A DNA stretch of 64,000 nt. Source: Clostridium_AI sp964409685 (GTDB lineage Bacteria > Bacillota > Clostridia > Lachnospirales > Lachnospiraceae). Positions 43,369 to 52,082 of this stretch are shown piece by piece. The notes under the pieces are model-generated. The model saw only the letters and a program-made list of their open reading frames with translations. It was not told where the DNA came from and did no database searches. The stretch is taken from positions 62,001 through 126,000 of the forward strand of contig CAYPEJ010000002.1 of NCBI GenBank assembly GCA_964409685.1, read 5' to 3'. Numbering within the stretch: the stretch's first letter is position 1; each line of letters opens with the position of its first letter. A program made the translations under genes and the position numbers.

Positions 43369-44856
43369 ATGTGGGACAGTTTGATAAGTCAAATGAATTT
43401 GTTGGAGGATAAGCCGTTTGTAATAGGAAAAAGAGAACAGTATACCTATAGGGATTTACGCAAGTATTGTTCTTACTTTAATTCGTTATATATAGAGAAA
43501 ACATGCCGTCGAGTGCTCCTAAGTGTAAGACAGGAATTTATCTCGTACAGTGCTATTCTTGCAGCCTATCTGACAGGAAGCACGTTTTGCGTTATCAATC
43601 CTGAATTACCATTGGAGCGGAAGCGGTACATGGCAGAGCAGTTTCAGCCCGATCTTGTAATTTGTCCAGCCCGAGATGAACTTGCTAAGATACAGGAATA
43701 TCCAGTACTGAGCGTAGAAGAGGCAAAGGAAGAGACAGCACATTACGAAGGAGCAAAGATTCAGAAAGTATATGAGGAAAATATTGCTTACATCCTGTTT
43801 ACTTCTGGAACAACGGGGTTGCCAAAAGGATGCAAAATTAAACGAAAGGCATTTGAAGTGTTCTGTACATGGGCATCAGGTGAATTTGGTTTTTCCGAAT
43901 CAGATCGGAATGGACAATATGTACCACTGTATTTTGATATGAGCCTTGTGGACATCTTTGGTGGAGTAATGCATGGTGTAACATTGGTACCATTTCCAAC
44001 GATAACGGAAAAACTAAGACCTGGTGTAGTGGTAAAGGACTATGAGATTACATTTTTAAATGTTGTACCACAATTTTTGGAGTTATTAGAACGAACCAAT
44101 CAATTTACCAATGAGTATCTAAAAACGCTTAGAATGATTCGCTTTGGCGGAGACAAGATTCATAGAAAGAGAATCGAACATTTATTTTCGGAAGTGCCTA
44201 ATTTGAAAGTGGTTTCTACATATGGTCCAACTGAGACCACCTGTTTCTGCTTTTACCGTGTGGTAACAAAAGAGGATTACAATGAGCATACAACAGATAT
44301 TGTCAGCATTGGAAATACCATACCTGGATGGCATGCATATCTGGCAGATATGGAAGATGGTGTTGGTGAAATTGTCATTTATGGACAGTATATAGGCGAA
44401 GGATACTTAAATGACATGGGAGAAAAGAAATTCCAAAAAGAACGAATCAACGATGTATTGGAAGAAACGTATCATACAGGCGATTACGCCAAGATTGAAA
44501 ATGGTGAATATTATTTTGAAGGCAGAAAAGATGCCCAGATTAAAATTAATGGAAACCGCGTCAGCTTAAATGAAGTAGAGTTTGCCATGTTAAAGACAGG
44601 GGTTCGAGAGGCAGCAGCCGTATTTGTGCAGGAAAATATATTCTGTTTCTATGCAGAAGAAGAACAGACAGACAAGGAAGTATCCGAAAATGAGAGAAAG
44701 CTTATGCTTCAGGATATGCTTCCTCGCTATGCAGTTCCTTCTTTATGCTTAAAAATGAAAGCGCTTCCAATAAATCCAAACGGAAAAGTGGATCGAAAGC
44801 AGTTAAGAGAATGTGCAGAACATATTTTAGAAGAGAGGGAAAAGCAAAATGAGTGA
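43369..44856 (+). CDS. Stand-alone amino-acid adenylation enzyme (DltA/NRPS A-domain-like)
   Basis: ANL-superfamily ligase of 495 residues that should activate a carboxylic acid, probably an amino acid, and load it on the adjacent carrier protein. Core motifs: A3 ILFTSGTTGLPKG, A4 FDMSLVDIFGG, A5 TYGPTETT, A7 YHTGDYA, A8 GRKDAQIKINGNRVSLNEVE, A10 NPNGKVDRK. FDMS at A4 keeps the Asp that usually binds an amino group. There are no condensation or thioesterase domains. It overlaps the carrier-protein gene by eight bases. It is similar in layout to DltA, but dltB and dltD are absent. Confidence 0.88.
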   Translation: MWDSLISQMNLLEDKPFVIGKREQYTYRDLRKYCSYFNSLYIEKTCRRVLLSVRQEFISYSAILAAYLTGSTFCVINPELPLERKRYMAEQFQPDLVICPARDELAKIQEYPVLSVEEAKEETAHYEGAKIQKVYEENIAYILFTSGTTGLPKGCKIKRKAFEVFCTWASGEFGFSESDRNGQYVPLYFDMSLVDIFGGVMHGVTLVPFPTITEKLRPGVVVKDYEITFLNVVPQFLELLERTNQFTNEYLKTLRMIRFGGDKIHRKRIEHLFSEVPNLKVVSTYGPTETTCFCFYRVVTKEDYNEHTTDIVSIGNTIPGWHAYLADMEDGVGEIVIYGQYIGEGYLNDMGEKKFQKERINDVLEETYHTGDYAKIENGEYYFEGRKDAQIKINGNRVSLNEVEFAMLKTGVREAAAVFVQENIFCFYAEEEQTDKEVSENERKLMLQDMLPRYAVPSLCLKMKALPINPNGKVDRKQLRECAEHILEEREKQNE

Positions 44857-45118
44857 GATGGAAACCAAACTAATTGAGGAAATACGAAAGACAAAAAATC
44901 TATTTGCTGAGGGAATTGAATTTAACGAGAAAACCAATCTGGTAACGGATTTGAACTTCAATTCCATTGATTTTATGCAACTGGTAGTAAATATAGAACA
45001 ACGCTTTGGAATTGCCTTTGATATGGATGTGTATATGGAAAGTGAGGACATCAATTTATATGTATCTGTACGTGATTATCTTGTGAAAGTGCTTTCAGAA
45101 AAGGAGGCAAATGCATGA
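44849..45118 (+). CDS. Acyl/peptidyl carrier protein
   Basis: Carrier protein of 89 residues. The 4'-phosphopantetheine attachment site is Ser39 in DLNFNSIDFMQ, where most carriers have DSL; helix II (IDFMQLVVNIEQRFGI) is typical. It overlaps the adenylation gene by eight bases at its start and the PaaK-like gene by four bases at its end, so the three proteins are translationally coupled. It should hold the activated acyl or aminoacyl group as a thioester. No phosphopantetheinyl transferase gene is in the window. Confidence 0.9.
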   Translation: MSEMETKLIEEIRKTKNLFAEGIEFNEKTNLVTDLNFNSIDFMQLVVNIEQRFGIAFDMDVYMESEDINLYVSVRDYLVKVLSEKEANA

Positions 45119-46287
45119 GAAAGGAGCAGAAATTTGAGAAACTGAGAAGCTTACTTATCTATCTGTCTGAACATAATGAATTTTATAAGAGAGTACAGAA
45201 AGATTTGCAATATGATGTGTATCATGATGATATACGGGAGATTTACAAAAGTCTCCCATATACATCCAAGCAGGATATTTTAAATAATCCTGATATCTAT
45301 TTTTCTGATAATCCAAAGCAGGAACAAATATTTGAGGAAGTAACAAGCGGAAGCTCAGGAAATGTGCTGAAATGTTATAAGACAAGTACAGAAAGAACCT
45401 TGCTTGCCTTTAATATTTGGAAGCAGAGACGTTTATTTGATCCCGACGTAAATGTGAATAATTACTGCAACTTATTCAACAATGAAATGGAGGAACAGGT
45501 AGGAAAGTTCTATAACGTAGAGGACAGTGAAGTAATCGCAAACTTTTATAAATTAATCGCATTGCAGCCAAGATGGATTGCAGGACCGATTTCCCTTCTG
45601 ACTAAATTTGCAATGTTGATTCAGGAAGGAAAGATTGATTACAAAAATGACGGAGCACTGAAATTCATGGAATTCCATGGCGAAAATGTAGATACCGAAA
45701 GCAGAAAGATTATCGAAGAAACATTCCAGTGCCGCACCCTTAATAATTACGGAACAAGAGAAACATGGTGCGTTGCCTTAGACTGTGGGGAACAAAGGCT
45801 TCATACACAGGATTATATTTTGCCAGATTCCATTCACGAAGATGGATATGACAAGTTGGTACTTACAAGCCTGCTCAACAAATACATGCCTATTATTAAG
45901 TATGTAAATGGCGACTGTGGAAAACCAGAACAGATTCCTTGTGCCTGTGGGGATGATAATGAAATCATTTCTTTAAGAGGCGGACGAGAAACAGACTTGA
46001 TTACAGGAACGCAGATTTTAGGAAATTATTTCTTTGACCGTATTTTATGGGATGCATTTGATAAGTTTGGAGTGGTCATTCATGAGTATCAAGTATTCCA
46101 AAGAGAACTGAAAAAATTTGAACTGGTATTTGCCAAAGGAGTGCAGTACACAGACGAGGTTTCTTGGTATGTGTGCAGCAGAATTCATGAACAGCTGGGC
46201 GATGACTATGAAGTCAACATTACGTTTGTGGAACATGTAACTCCTCTTCAGAATGGAAAATTGAAAAAATTCTATCCATATAAATAA
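45115..46287 (+). CDS. PaaK/CapK-like AMP-dependent ligase
   Basis: Second ANL-type enzyme of the cluster, 390 residues, in the phenylacetate-CoA ligase/CapK group. The ATP loop is EEVTSGSSGNVLKCYKTS, the second motif NNYGTRETWCVALDCG, and a C-terminal block RGGRETDLITG precedes VVIHEYQVFQRELKKFEL. It may activate a second acid or act in acyl transfer. It starts on the ATGA shared with the carrier gene. It is slightly short for the family (~430), but all ligase motifs are in place. Confidence 0.82.
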   Translation: MRKEQKFEKLRSLLIYLSEHNEFYKRVQKDLQYDVYHDDIREIYKSLPYTSKQDILNNPDIYFSDNPKQEQIFEEVTSGSSGNVLKCYKTSTERTLLAFNIWKQRRLFDPDVNVNNYCNLFNNEMEEQVGKFYNVEDSEVIANFYKLIALQPRWIAGPISLLTKFAMLIQEGKIDYKNDGALKFMEFHGENVDTESRKIIEETFQCRTLNNYGTRETWCVALDCGEQRLHTQDYILPDSIHEDGYDKLVLTSLLNKYMPIIKYVNGDCGKPEQIPCACGDDNEIISLRGGRETDLITGTQILGNYFFDRILWDAFDKFGVVIHEYQVFQRELKKFELVFAKGVQYTDEVSWYVCSRIHEQLGDDYEVNITFVEHVTPLQNGKLKKFYPYK

Positions 46288-46360
46288 AATGCAGACACAA
46301 ACCATGTGACCGAGCAAATATGTTAAGAAAACTAGGACAGAAAACAAACAGGAGGTGCCT

Positions 46361-47452
46361 ATGGATACTATACAGGAAAAAAACAAAAAACAATTAGGAT
46401 TAGTGATTCCGCCACCAGTATATTACTCTTTATTTGCAGCAGATAAGTTATCTATGTTATGCATGAACGATACTGGAATGAACTGGATTCATAATAACTT
46501 TATTCAGATGTTGTTTTATAAAAAATATTTAGACGATCCCGGATTATTCGGAGATCATTTTTACCGTAGCCAGTATATGACTATCTGGCCAATTGATACT
46601 TTCAAAATGGGCTATCGTGGCGCAAACTTATTAATGGATGAATATCCAGTTGACGATCATTTTTGGGATCTGACACCAGATACCTTGATAGATGCTGTTA
46701 TTCAGTGGATTGATAAGGATTTATATGTCTACTCCAACATTGACGTATCCAAATTAACCACAACCCACTATTTTGGACCAACGCCATTTTGCCATTCTTC
46801 CATGATTATTGGATATGACAAAGATGAAAAGGTATTAAAACAAGTAGATTATGCACAAAATGGGGCAATCAATATTTTGGATATTCCTTTCCAAGATTAT
46901 ATTAATGCCTTCTTCTCTCCAGATTTAGAGCGAATTCTAAAAGAGGAAAAGGGAAAAGATGTAAAATACATGATCACCTTGCATCGTGTAAAACAGAACG
47001 TAAAAGTAGAATTAAATCCAGACACGATGAAATACTGGATCAAAGAATTTATCGACTGTCAGCAGTCTAACAAAAAAATGGACTATTTCATCGAGTTAGG
47101 TGATACACTTGGTGGATTCGATGTCTACCAAGGAGTATTGGCAATGTCGGACTTACTCTTTGAAGTAAACAAAGGAAACATCGATTACCGCATGTTCCAC
47201 TGCATCTATGAACATAAGCACCTAATGGACTTACGAATTCAAGAATTGGAACAGAAAAAACTTCTTTCCAAAGAGCTGAATTTAAGCACTTTAAACCATA
47301 AGCTTGTGAAAATCACAGAATCCATGCGATTTACGGTTCTGAAAAATAACATTGCACCGAAAAAAGAGAATTTAAGTCTTATCAAAGAAAACATGGCGAA
47401 GCTCATTTCCATCGAAGCGGATACCATGAACCTATTATACAGCAACTTATAA
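46361..47452 (+). CDS. BtrH/C39-like protein of the biosynthetic cluster
   Basis: Cytoplasmic protein of 363 residues that I can place only loosely. The block FCHSSMIIGYDKDEKVLKQVDY resembles the His-containing half of papain-like C39/BtrH-N proteins, in which BtrH moves an acyl group from a carrier protein to an amine. WIHNNFIQML near residue 45 may be the matching N-terminal element, though a catalytic Cys is not obvious there. The C-terminal ~130 residues are helical. The start is ATG 46361 after AGGAGG. A transferase that off-loads the carrier-bound acyl group fits the context but is inference. Confidence 0.55.
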   Translation: MDTIQEKNKKQLGLVIPPPVYYSLFAADKLSMLCMNDTGMNWIHNNFIQMLFYKKYLDDPGLFGDHFYRSQYMTIWPIDTFKMGYRGANLLMDEYPVDDHFWDLTPDTLIDAVIQWIDKDLYVYSNIDVSKLTTTHYFGPTPFCHSSMIIGYDKDEKVLKQVDYAQNGAINILDIPFQDYINAFFSPDLERILKEEKGKDVKYMITLHRVKQNVKVELNPDTMKYWIKEFIDCQQSNKKMDYFIELGDTLGGFDVYQGVLAMSDLLFEVNKGNIDYRMFHCIYEHKHLMDLRIQELEQKKLLSKELNLSTLNHKLVKITESMRFTVLKNNIAPKKENLSLIKENMAKLISIEADTMNLLYSNL

Positions 47453-47472
47453 CATAGTTAAGTGAGGATTAT

Positions 47473-49215
47473 ATGAAGAATAGTGTAATAAAAATCATTG
47501 GACAAGATAAGAAGAACTGGCTCTATTTCTCCATTCATCTGATTGCGACAGTTATTGTATCCATGATTGGATTGTATGTAGTAGAGATGGCAAGGAATAT
47601 AGTAGATGATGGGCAGAACATAAATGAGAACCTTTCAAAGTACTTATTAATGGCAGTGCTTGTGACTATTGGAGGGTGTATCTTTTCTTATCTACAGACT
47701 TATGCAAGTGCAAGATTTTCCATTCAATGTGTAAAAAACCTGCGTAATGCCATTGTATCTAAAATCACACATTTGGAATACAACTTCTTTTCACAGGTAC
47801 ATAGTGGAACCTTGTTAAATAAAATCAACGGAGATGTGGACTTGATTCAAAGCAACTTAGAGTCCTCTCTCCCAGAACTACTTTCCGCCCTTTTTAAATT
47901 TACAACAGCATTTATCTACCTTGCCTTCATTAATTTAAAATTAGTATTATGCTGCGTATTTTTAACCGTCATTGTCTTTATCTTTGTAAAAATTGTTATC
48001 AATCCGATCTCAAAGATTTTTGACAAACATCAGAAAAAATTAGATGAAGCAATGGAGATAGCAAATGATTGTATCTCAGGAGTTTATATTCAAAAAGCCT
48101 ATAACCTAAAAGGCGAATTTACAAAAGAATTTGATGACAAAATGGACGAGCTGACCAGACAGGCATTAAAGAGGCAGAAAATATTAGCAGTTACGTTCCC
48201 AATGACAGATATTTTGAAATTCCTGCCTACTTTAGTATGTATGGTAATGGGATTTGTAAGCACCTTCCAAGGACAGATTTCTAGTGGAGATTTCGTTGCC
48301 TTTGTAGTGCTGCTAGGAAAAATCACAGAGCCAATGGCAGAATTCCCAGTGCTTATTGCCGCATACAAAGAAGTATTTGTCTGTGTAAAACGTCTAAATC
48401 AGATTTTAGATTCTAAGGAAGAACAAGACGGCACTTACAAAGGAGGAACAAAAGCATCCAAAGGAACCATATTATCCTTTGAACATGTGGATTTTGCCTA
48501 TGAAAAAGGACAGCCTGTATTACAAGACCTTTCTTTTGAAGTACAGAAAGGAAAAATGGCAGCATTCGTTGGTGCCAGCGGTTCTGGAAAAAGTACGCTG
48601 TTTAAAATTATTTCCAAATTGTATTCCTATCAGAGTGGCGAGGTGAAGTTTTGCGGAACTGAGCTTTCCAAATGGAATAACCAAGCGTTAAGAGAACAAA
48701 TTGCATATGTGCCACAGGAAGTGTATTTGTTCCCATGCAGTATTGCAGAAAATATTGCCTTTGGATGTCCAGGTGCCACAAGAGAACAGATAAAACGAGC
48801 AGCAAGATTAGCACAGGCAGACGGTTTTATTGAACAGCTTCCAGAAGGATATGATACTTTTGCAGGAGAACGAGGTGTGAAATTATCAGGCGGGCAGTGC
48901 CAGCGTATCGCTATTGCCAGGGCATTTTTAAAGAACGCACCTGTTCTGTTATTAGATGAAATGACTTCTGCATTAGATGTGGAATCGGAAAAGCTATTGC
49001 AGAAAGCATTAGAAACTTATGCAAAAGACAAAACAGTTATGACAATTGCCCACAGACTATCCACAATCATCAACTCTGATGTGATTTATGTGCTGGATAA
49101 AGGAAAAATTGTGGAGACAGGAAGCCATGATAAACTGCTTAAGAAAAATGGTGCCTATGCAAGACTATATACGAAACAGTTGGTGGAAGGAGAAGAAGAT
49201 GAAGCCAGTATTTAA
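47473..49215 (+). CDS. ABC exporter half-transporter 1 (membrane + ATPase)
   Basis: Type I ABC exporter of 580 residues: a six-helix membrane domain (~1-310) and an ATPase domain (~335-570). Walker A GASGSGKST, signature KLSGGQCQRIAIARAF, Walker B VLLLDEMTSALD, H-loop IAHRLS. It is 20 bases after the BtrH-like gene and overlaps the next half-transporter by 17 bases, so the two likely form a heterodimer. Located at the end of the adenylation/carrier cluster, it is the probable exporter of the product. Confidence 0.93.
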   Translation: MKNSVIKIIGQDKKNWLYFSIHLIATVIVSMIGLYVVEMARNIVDDGQNINENLSKYLLMAVLVTIGGCIFSYLQTYASARFSIQCVKNLRNAIVSKITHLEYNFFSQVHSGTLLNKINGDVDLIQSNLESSLPELLSALFKFTTAFIYLAFINLKLVLCCVFLTVIVFIFVKIVINPISKIFDKHQKKLDEAMEIANDCISGVYIQKAYNLKGEFTKEFDDKMDELTRQALKRQKILAVTFPMTDILKFLPTLVCMVMGFVSTFQGQISSGDFVAFVVLLGKITEPMAEFPVLIAAYKEVFVCVKRLNQILDSKEEQDGTYKGGTKASKGTILSFEHVDFAYEKGQPVLQDLSFEVQKGKMAAFVGASGSGKSTLFKIISKLYSYQSGEVKFCGTELSKWNNQALREQIAYVPQEVYLFPCSIAENIAFGCPGATREQIKRAARLAQADGFIEQLPEGYDTFAGERGVKLSGGQCQRIAIARAFLKNAPVLLLDEMTSALDVESEKLLQKALETYAKDKTVMTIAHRLSTIINSDVIYVLDKGKIVETGSHDKLLKKNGAYARLYTKQLVEGEEDEASI

Positions 49216-50836
49216 GGAATTTGCAAGTACGATGCGTCCAGTAAAGGGCAGAAGTTTTTGGTACTATTTTGGTATTGTAGGAATGACAATTGGAAATACA
49301 AGCATTGGAGTTGTAAGCTCTGTTCTTTTGAAAGAATTTGTGGACTCAGGAAATATTAATAGCATGGGTTCTCTTCATGAAGTGGTTACGATTTTGGTGG
49401 CTTACATAATCACCTTAACAATCTTGATTCCTTCCTGCCAATACTTATATAACCGAGTGGCAAAACTTGCGTATCGAGATGCAAAAAAAGAACTATTTTA
49501 TAAAATATTAAAACTGCCAGTACCGTATTTTGAAAAAGTGCATAGTGGAAAAATTATGTCTGTTATTACCAATGATTCAGATAAAATGATGGGAGTAATT
49601 ACTGCAAGATTCCGCCGAACTTTCGCTCCGTTTATCCAGATCATTACTTACATGATTCCCATGTTCTTTTTTGAATGGAAATTGACCTTAATTATGATCG
49701 CCTTTGATCTTATCAGTTTATACGGTGACCTTAAATTTTCCAACCGTGTAAAAGCAGTGAGCAAACAAGTGCAGGAAAACCTAAGTACCATGAGCGAAAA
49801 GCTGATGAATCTATTGAGTGGTATCTTGGTAGTTCGCATGTTCTCTATGGACAGGGTATTAGGAAACGAATATTATAATGCCAATGAAAACATGAGCAAA
49901 AAGAACCTAGAGAAAGCAAGAGTAAATGGTATGCACAATGCATACACCTTTTTGGTATCAATGGTAAATACCGTCCTATTCTTACTGGTGGCAAATATCT
50001 TAGTTGTAAAAGGAGAAACCACATATGGTAATATTTTAGGAATCATGAGCATGCAGATTATTTTAAATGAATCTTTCAAATCTTTTTGTCAGTACCTTCC
50101 TATGGTATTTGAAGGATTTGCAGGAACCAACCGTGTTGACAGTTTTCTTGCACTCCCAGAAGAGGAAGTGCCAAAGATGCCAGCAGGCGAAAATTTAAGT
50201 TATGTAGAATTTCGCAATGTATCTTTTCAATATCCAGAGACGGATGACTATGTATTCCGTGACTTTAATTTAAATATCAACAAAAATGAAACCGTAGCAA
50301 TTGTTGGGGAAAGTGGAAGTGGAAAAAGTACTCTTGCCAAACTGCTTCTTGGCTTTTATCCAGTGAAAAAAGGTATCATTTCCGTGGCAGGAAGAAGTAT
50401 GGGAAGCATGCAGCTGGATCAGTTGCGAGAACAGATTGCTTATGTACCACAAGATGCGTATATTTTTAATGGAAGTATATTAGATAATATTAGGTATGGA
50501 TGTGTAACGGCTACAAAAGAACAAATCATTGAGGCAGCAAAACAGGCAAATGCCTATGATTTTATTATGAATATGGAGCATCAATTCGACACGCTGGTAG
50601 GGGAACGTGGAACCATGCTTTCAGGGGGACAGCGTCAGCGAATTGCTATTGCGAGGGCAATCCTTAAAAATGCTCCTATTTTGATTATGGATGAAGCAAC
50701 GGCAGCATTGGATTCTGAATCGGAAGCTTTGATTAAGGAAGCAGTGGATAAGGTAAGTAAGGATAAAACAACCATTATTATTGCCCACAGGCTTTCTACT
50801 ATCGAAGGCGCAGACCGTGTGGTACGAATTGGATAA
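49199..50836 (+). CDS. ABC exporter half-transporter 2, short C-terminus
   Basis: Partner half-transporter of 545 residues. ATG 49199 follows AAGGAGAAG and lies inside the previous gene's end; the frame is open to 49088 but that part only shadows the upstream gene. ATPase motifs are intact: GESGSGKST, MLSGGQRQRIAIARAI, ILIMDEATAALD, IIAHRLS. The protein stops at GADRVVRIG, about 25-30 residues earlier than relatives, which continue past the last ATPase strand with a KGKIVExGxHxEL stretch. It may be naturally short or truncated by mutation. Confidence 0.9.
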   Translation: MKPVFKEFASTMRPVKGRSFWYYFGIVGMTIGNTSIGVVSSVLLKEFVDSGNINSMGSLHEVVTILVAYIITLTILIPSCQYLYNRVAKLAYRDAKKELFYKILKLPVPYFEKVHSGKIMSVITNDSDKMMGVITARFRRTFAPFIQIITYMIPMFFFEWKLTLIMIAFDLISLYGDLKFSNRVKAVSKQVQENLSTMSEKLMNLLSGILVVRMFSMDRVLGNEYYNANENMSKKNLEKARVNGMHNAYTFLVSMVNTVLFLLVANILVVKGETTYGNILGIMSMQIILNESFKSFCQYLPMVFEGFAGTNRVDSFLALPEEEVPKMPAGENLSYVEFRNVSFQYPETDDYVFRDFNLNINKNETVAIVGESGSGKSTLAKLLLGFYPVKKGIISVAGRSMGSMQLDQLREQIAYVPQDAYIFNGSILDNIRYGCVTATKEQIIEAAKQANAYDFIMNMEHQFDTLVGERGTMLSGGQRQRIAIARAILKNAPILIMDEATAALDSESEALIKEAVDKVSKDKTTIIIAHRLSTIEGADRVVRIG

Positions 50837-51025
50837 ATGCAGTATTTGGAAATGTGAATTCACAAGTTGAAGTATATGCAATCTCTCTTTCTGTCTTAAA
50901 TATATGTCAATCCTAGATAAATGCTATTATATGTATTATAATTACAAAAAGGATAGATAAAATGTTAGTACATATGATGAAAACTAGGGGGAAGTATATT
51001 TAAGACAAGGGAGGAAAAATAGGGT

Positions 51026-51997
51026 ATGAAATTTGATGAGCATTTACTTGACCCAGAAATAAAAAAAGAGGGTTTATTAGGCAGTTTGGTGAAACGTTAT
51101 TATTCAAAACGAAATTGTAAAATTACCAATAAGATAATGAGAAAAGTGATAGCAGGAAAATGCAGCAATAAGGAACTCCATTATGAAGAACGTTGGATTG
51201 AAAGAAAAGATGGGGGAAAATTAAGAATCTGCATTTACAGACCAAAAGAAGTAAAAAAAGATGTTCCTGGACTTTTATGGATTCACGGAGGTGGATATGC
51301 CATGGGCATTCCCGAGATGGACATTCGCTTTATAGAACGGTTTATTAAAGAGAGTGGATGTGTTATTGTTTCGCCAGATTACCGACTTTCACCAGAAGCA
51401 CCATATCCAGCGGCATTTGAAGATTGTTATGTGGCACTTTTATGGTTGAAACGTAATGCAGGGAAACTAGGTGTTCGTTCTAATCAGATTATGGTCGGTG
51501 GTGATAGTGCGGGAGGAGGACTGACCGCTGCATTAACTTTGTATGCAAGAGATCGAGATACAGTGAATATTGCATTTCAGATGCCATTATATCCAATGAT
51601 AGATGATCGAATGAATACCGATTCTGCAACCGATAATGATGCACCTGTATGGAGTTCCGAGTTAAACTATAAAGGATGGAAATATTATTTAGGAAAGGAT
51701 TTCCAGGCAGACAATGTTTCAAAATATGCAGCACCTTCCAGAGAAACAGATTATAGCAATTTACCGCCAACCTGTACATTTGTTGGAGGTCTAGAGCCAT
51801 TTCGAGATGAGACTATTACATACATAGAGAATCTAAAAAAGGCAGGAGTAATAACACATTTTAAAGTGTTTGACGGATGTTATCATGCATTTGAACAGTC
51901 GAATCCAGAAAGTAAAGTGGCAAAAGAAGCAACATCATTTTTATATGATACCTTTAAATATGCGGTGCAGTATTATTTTGCCGAACAGAAGAAGTAA
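51026..51997 (+). CDS. HSL-type alpha/beta hydrolase (esterase)
   Basis: Cytoplasmic esterase of 323 residues in the hormone-sensitive-lipase group. Oxyanion motif LLWIHGGGYAMG, nucleophile Ser161 in GGDSAGGGL, Asp in EPFRDE and His in GCYHAFE form a complete triad. It lies 189 bases after the ABC exporter pair on the same strand and is followed by a terminator. It may act on the cluster product or be unrelated; spacing gives no proof. Confidence 0.9.
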   Translation: MKFDEHLLDPEIKKEGLLGSLVKRYYSKRNCKITNKIMRKVIAGKCSNKELHYEERWIERKDGGKLRICIYRPKEVKKDVPGLLWIHGGGYAMGIPEMDIRFIERFIKESGCVIVSPDYRLSPEAPYPAAFEDCYVALLWLKRNAGKLGVRSNQIMVGGDSAGGGLTAALTLYARDRDTVNIAFQMPLYPMIDDRMNTDSATDNDAPVWSSELNYKGWKYYLGKDFQADNVSKYAAPSRETDYSNLPPTCTFVGGLEPFRDETITYIENLKKAGVITHFKVFDGCYHAFEQSNPESKVAKEATSFLYDTFKYAVQYYFAEQKK

Positions 51998-52003
51998 TGA
52001 AAT

Positions 52004-52047
52004 AAAACTCTGCTACATAAATCAGAATTATGTGGCAGAGTTTTTTT
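52004..52047 (+). terminator. Rho-independent terminator of the esterase gene
   Basis: AAACTCTGCTACATAA (52005-52020) pairs with TTATGTGGCAGAGTTT, with a seven-base loop and a T-tract. It also separates this strand from the convergent parC gene. Confidence 0.88.
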
Positions 52048-52082
52048 CTGGTTTCAATGAAAAAAGATTTAACTAAAAGCTC

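Noticed and set aside
43369..45118. Adenylation and carrier genes as a dlt operon
   Set aside because: No dltB or dltD genes are present; a PaaK-like ligase, a BtrH-like protein and ABC exporters follow instead.
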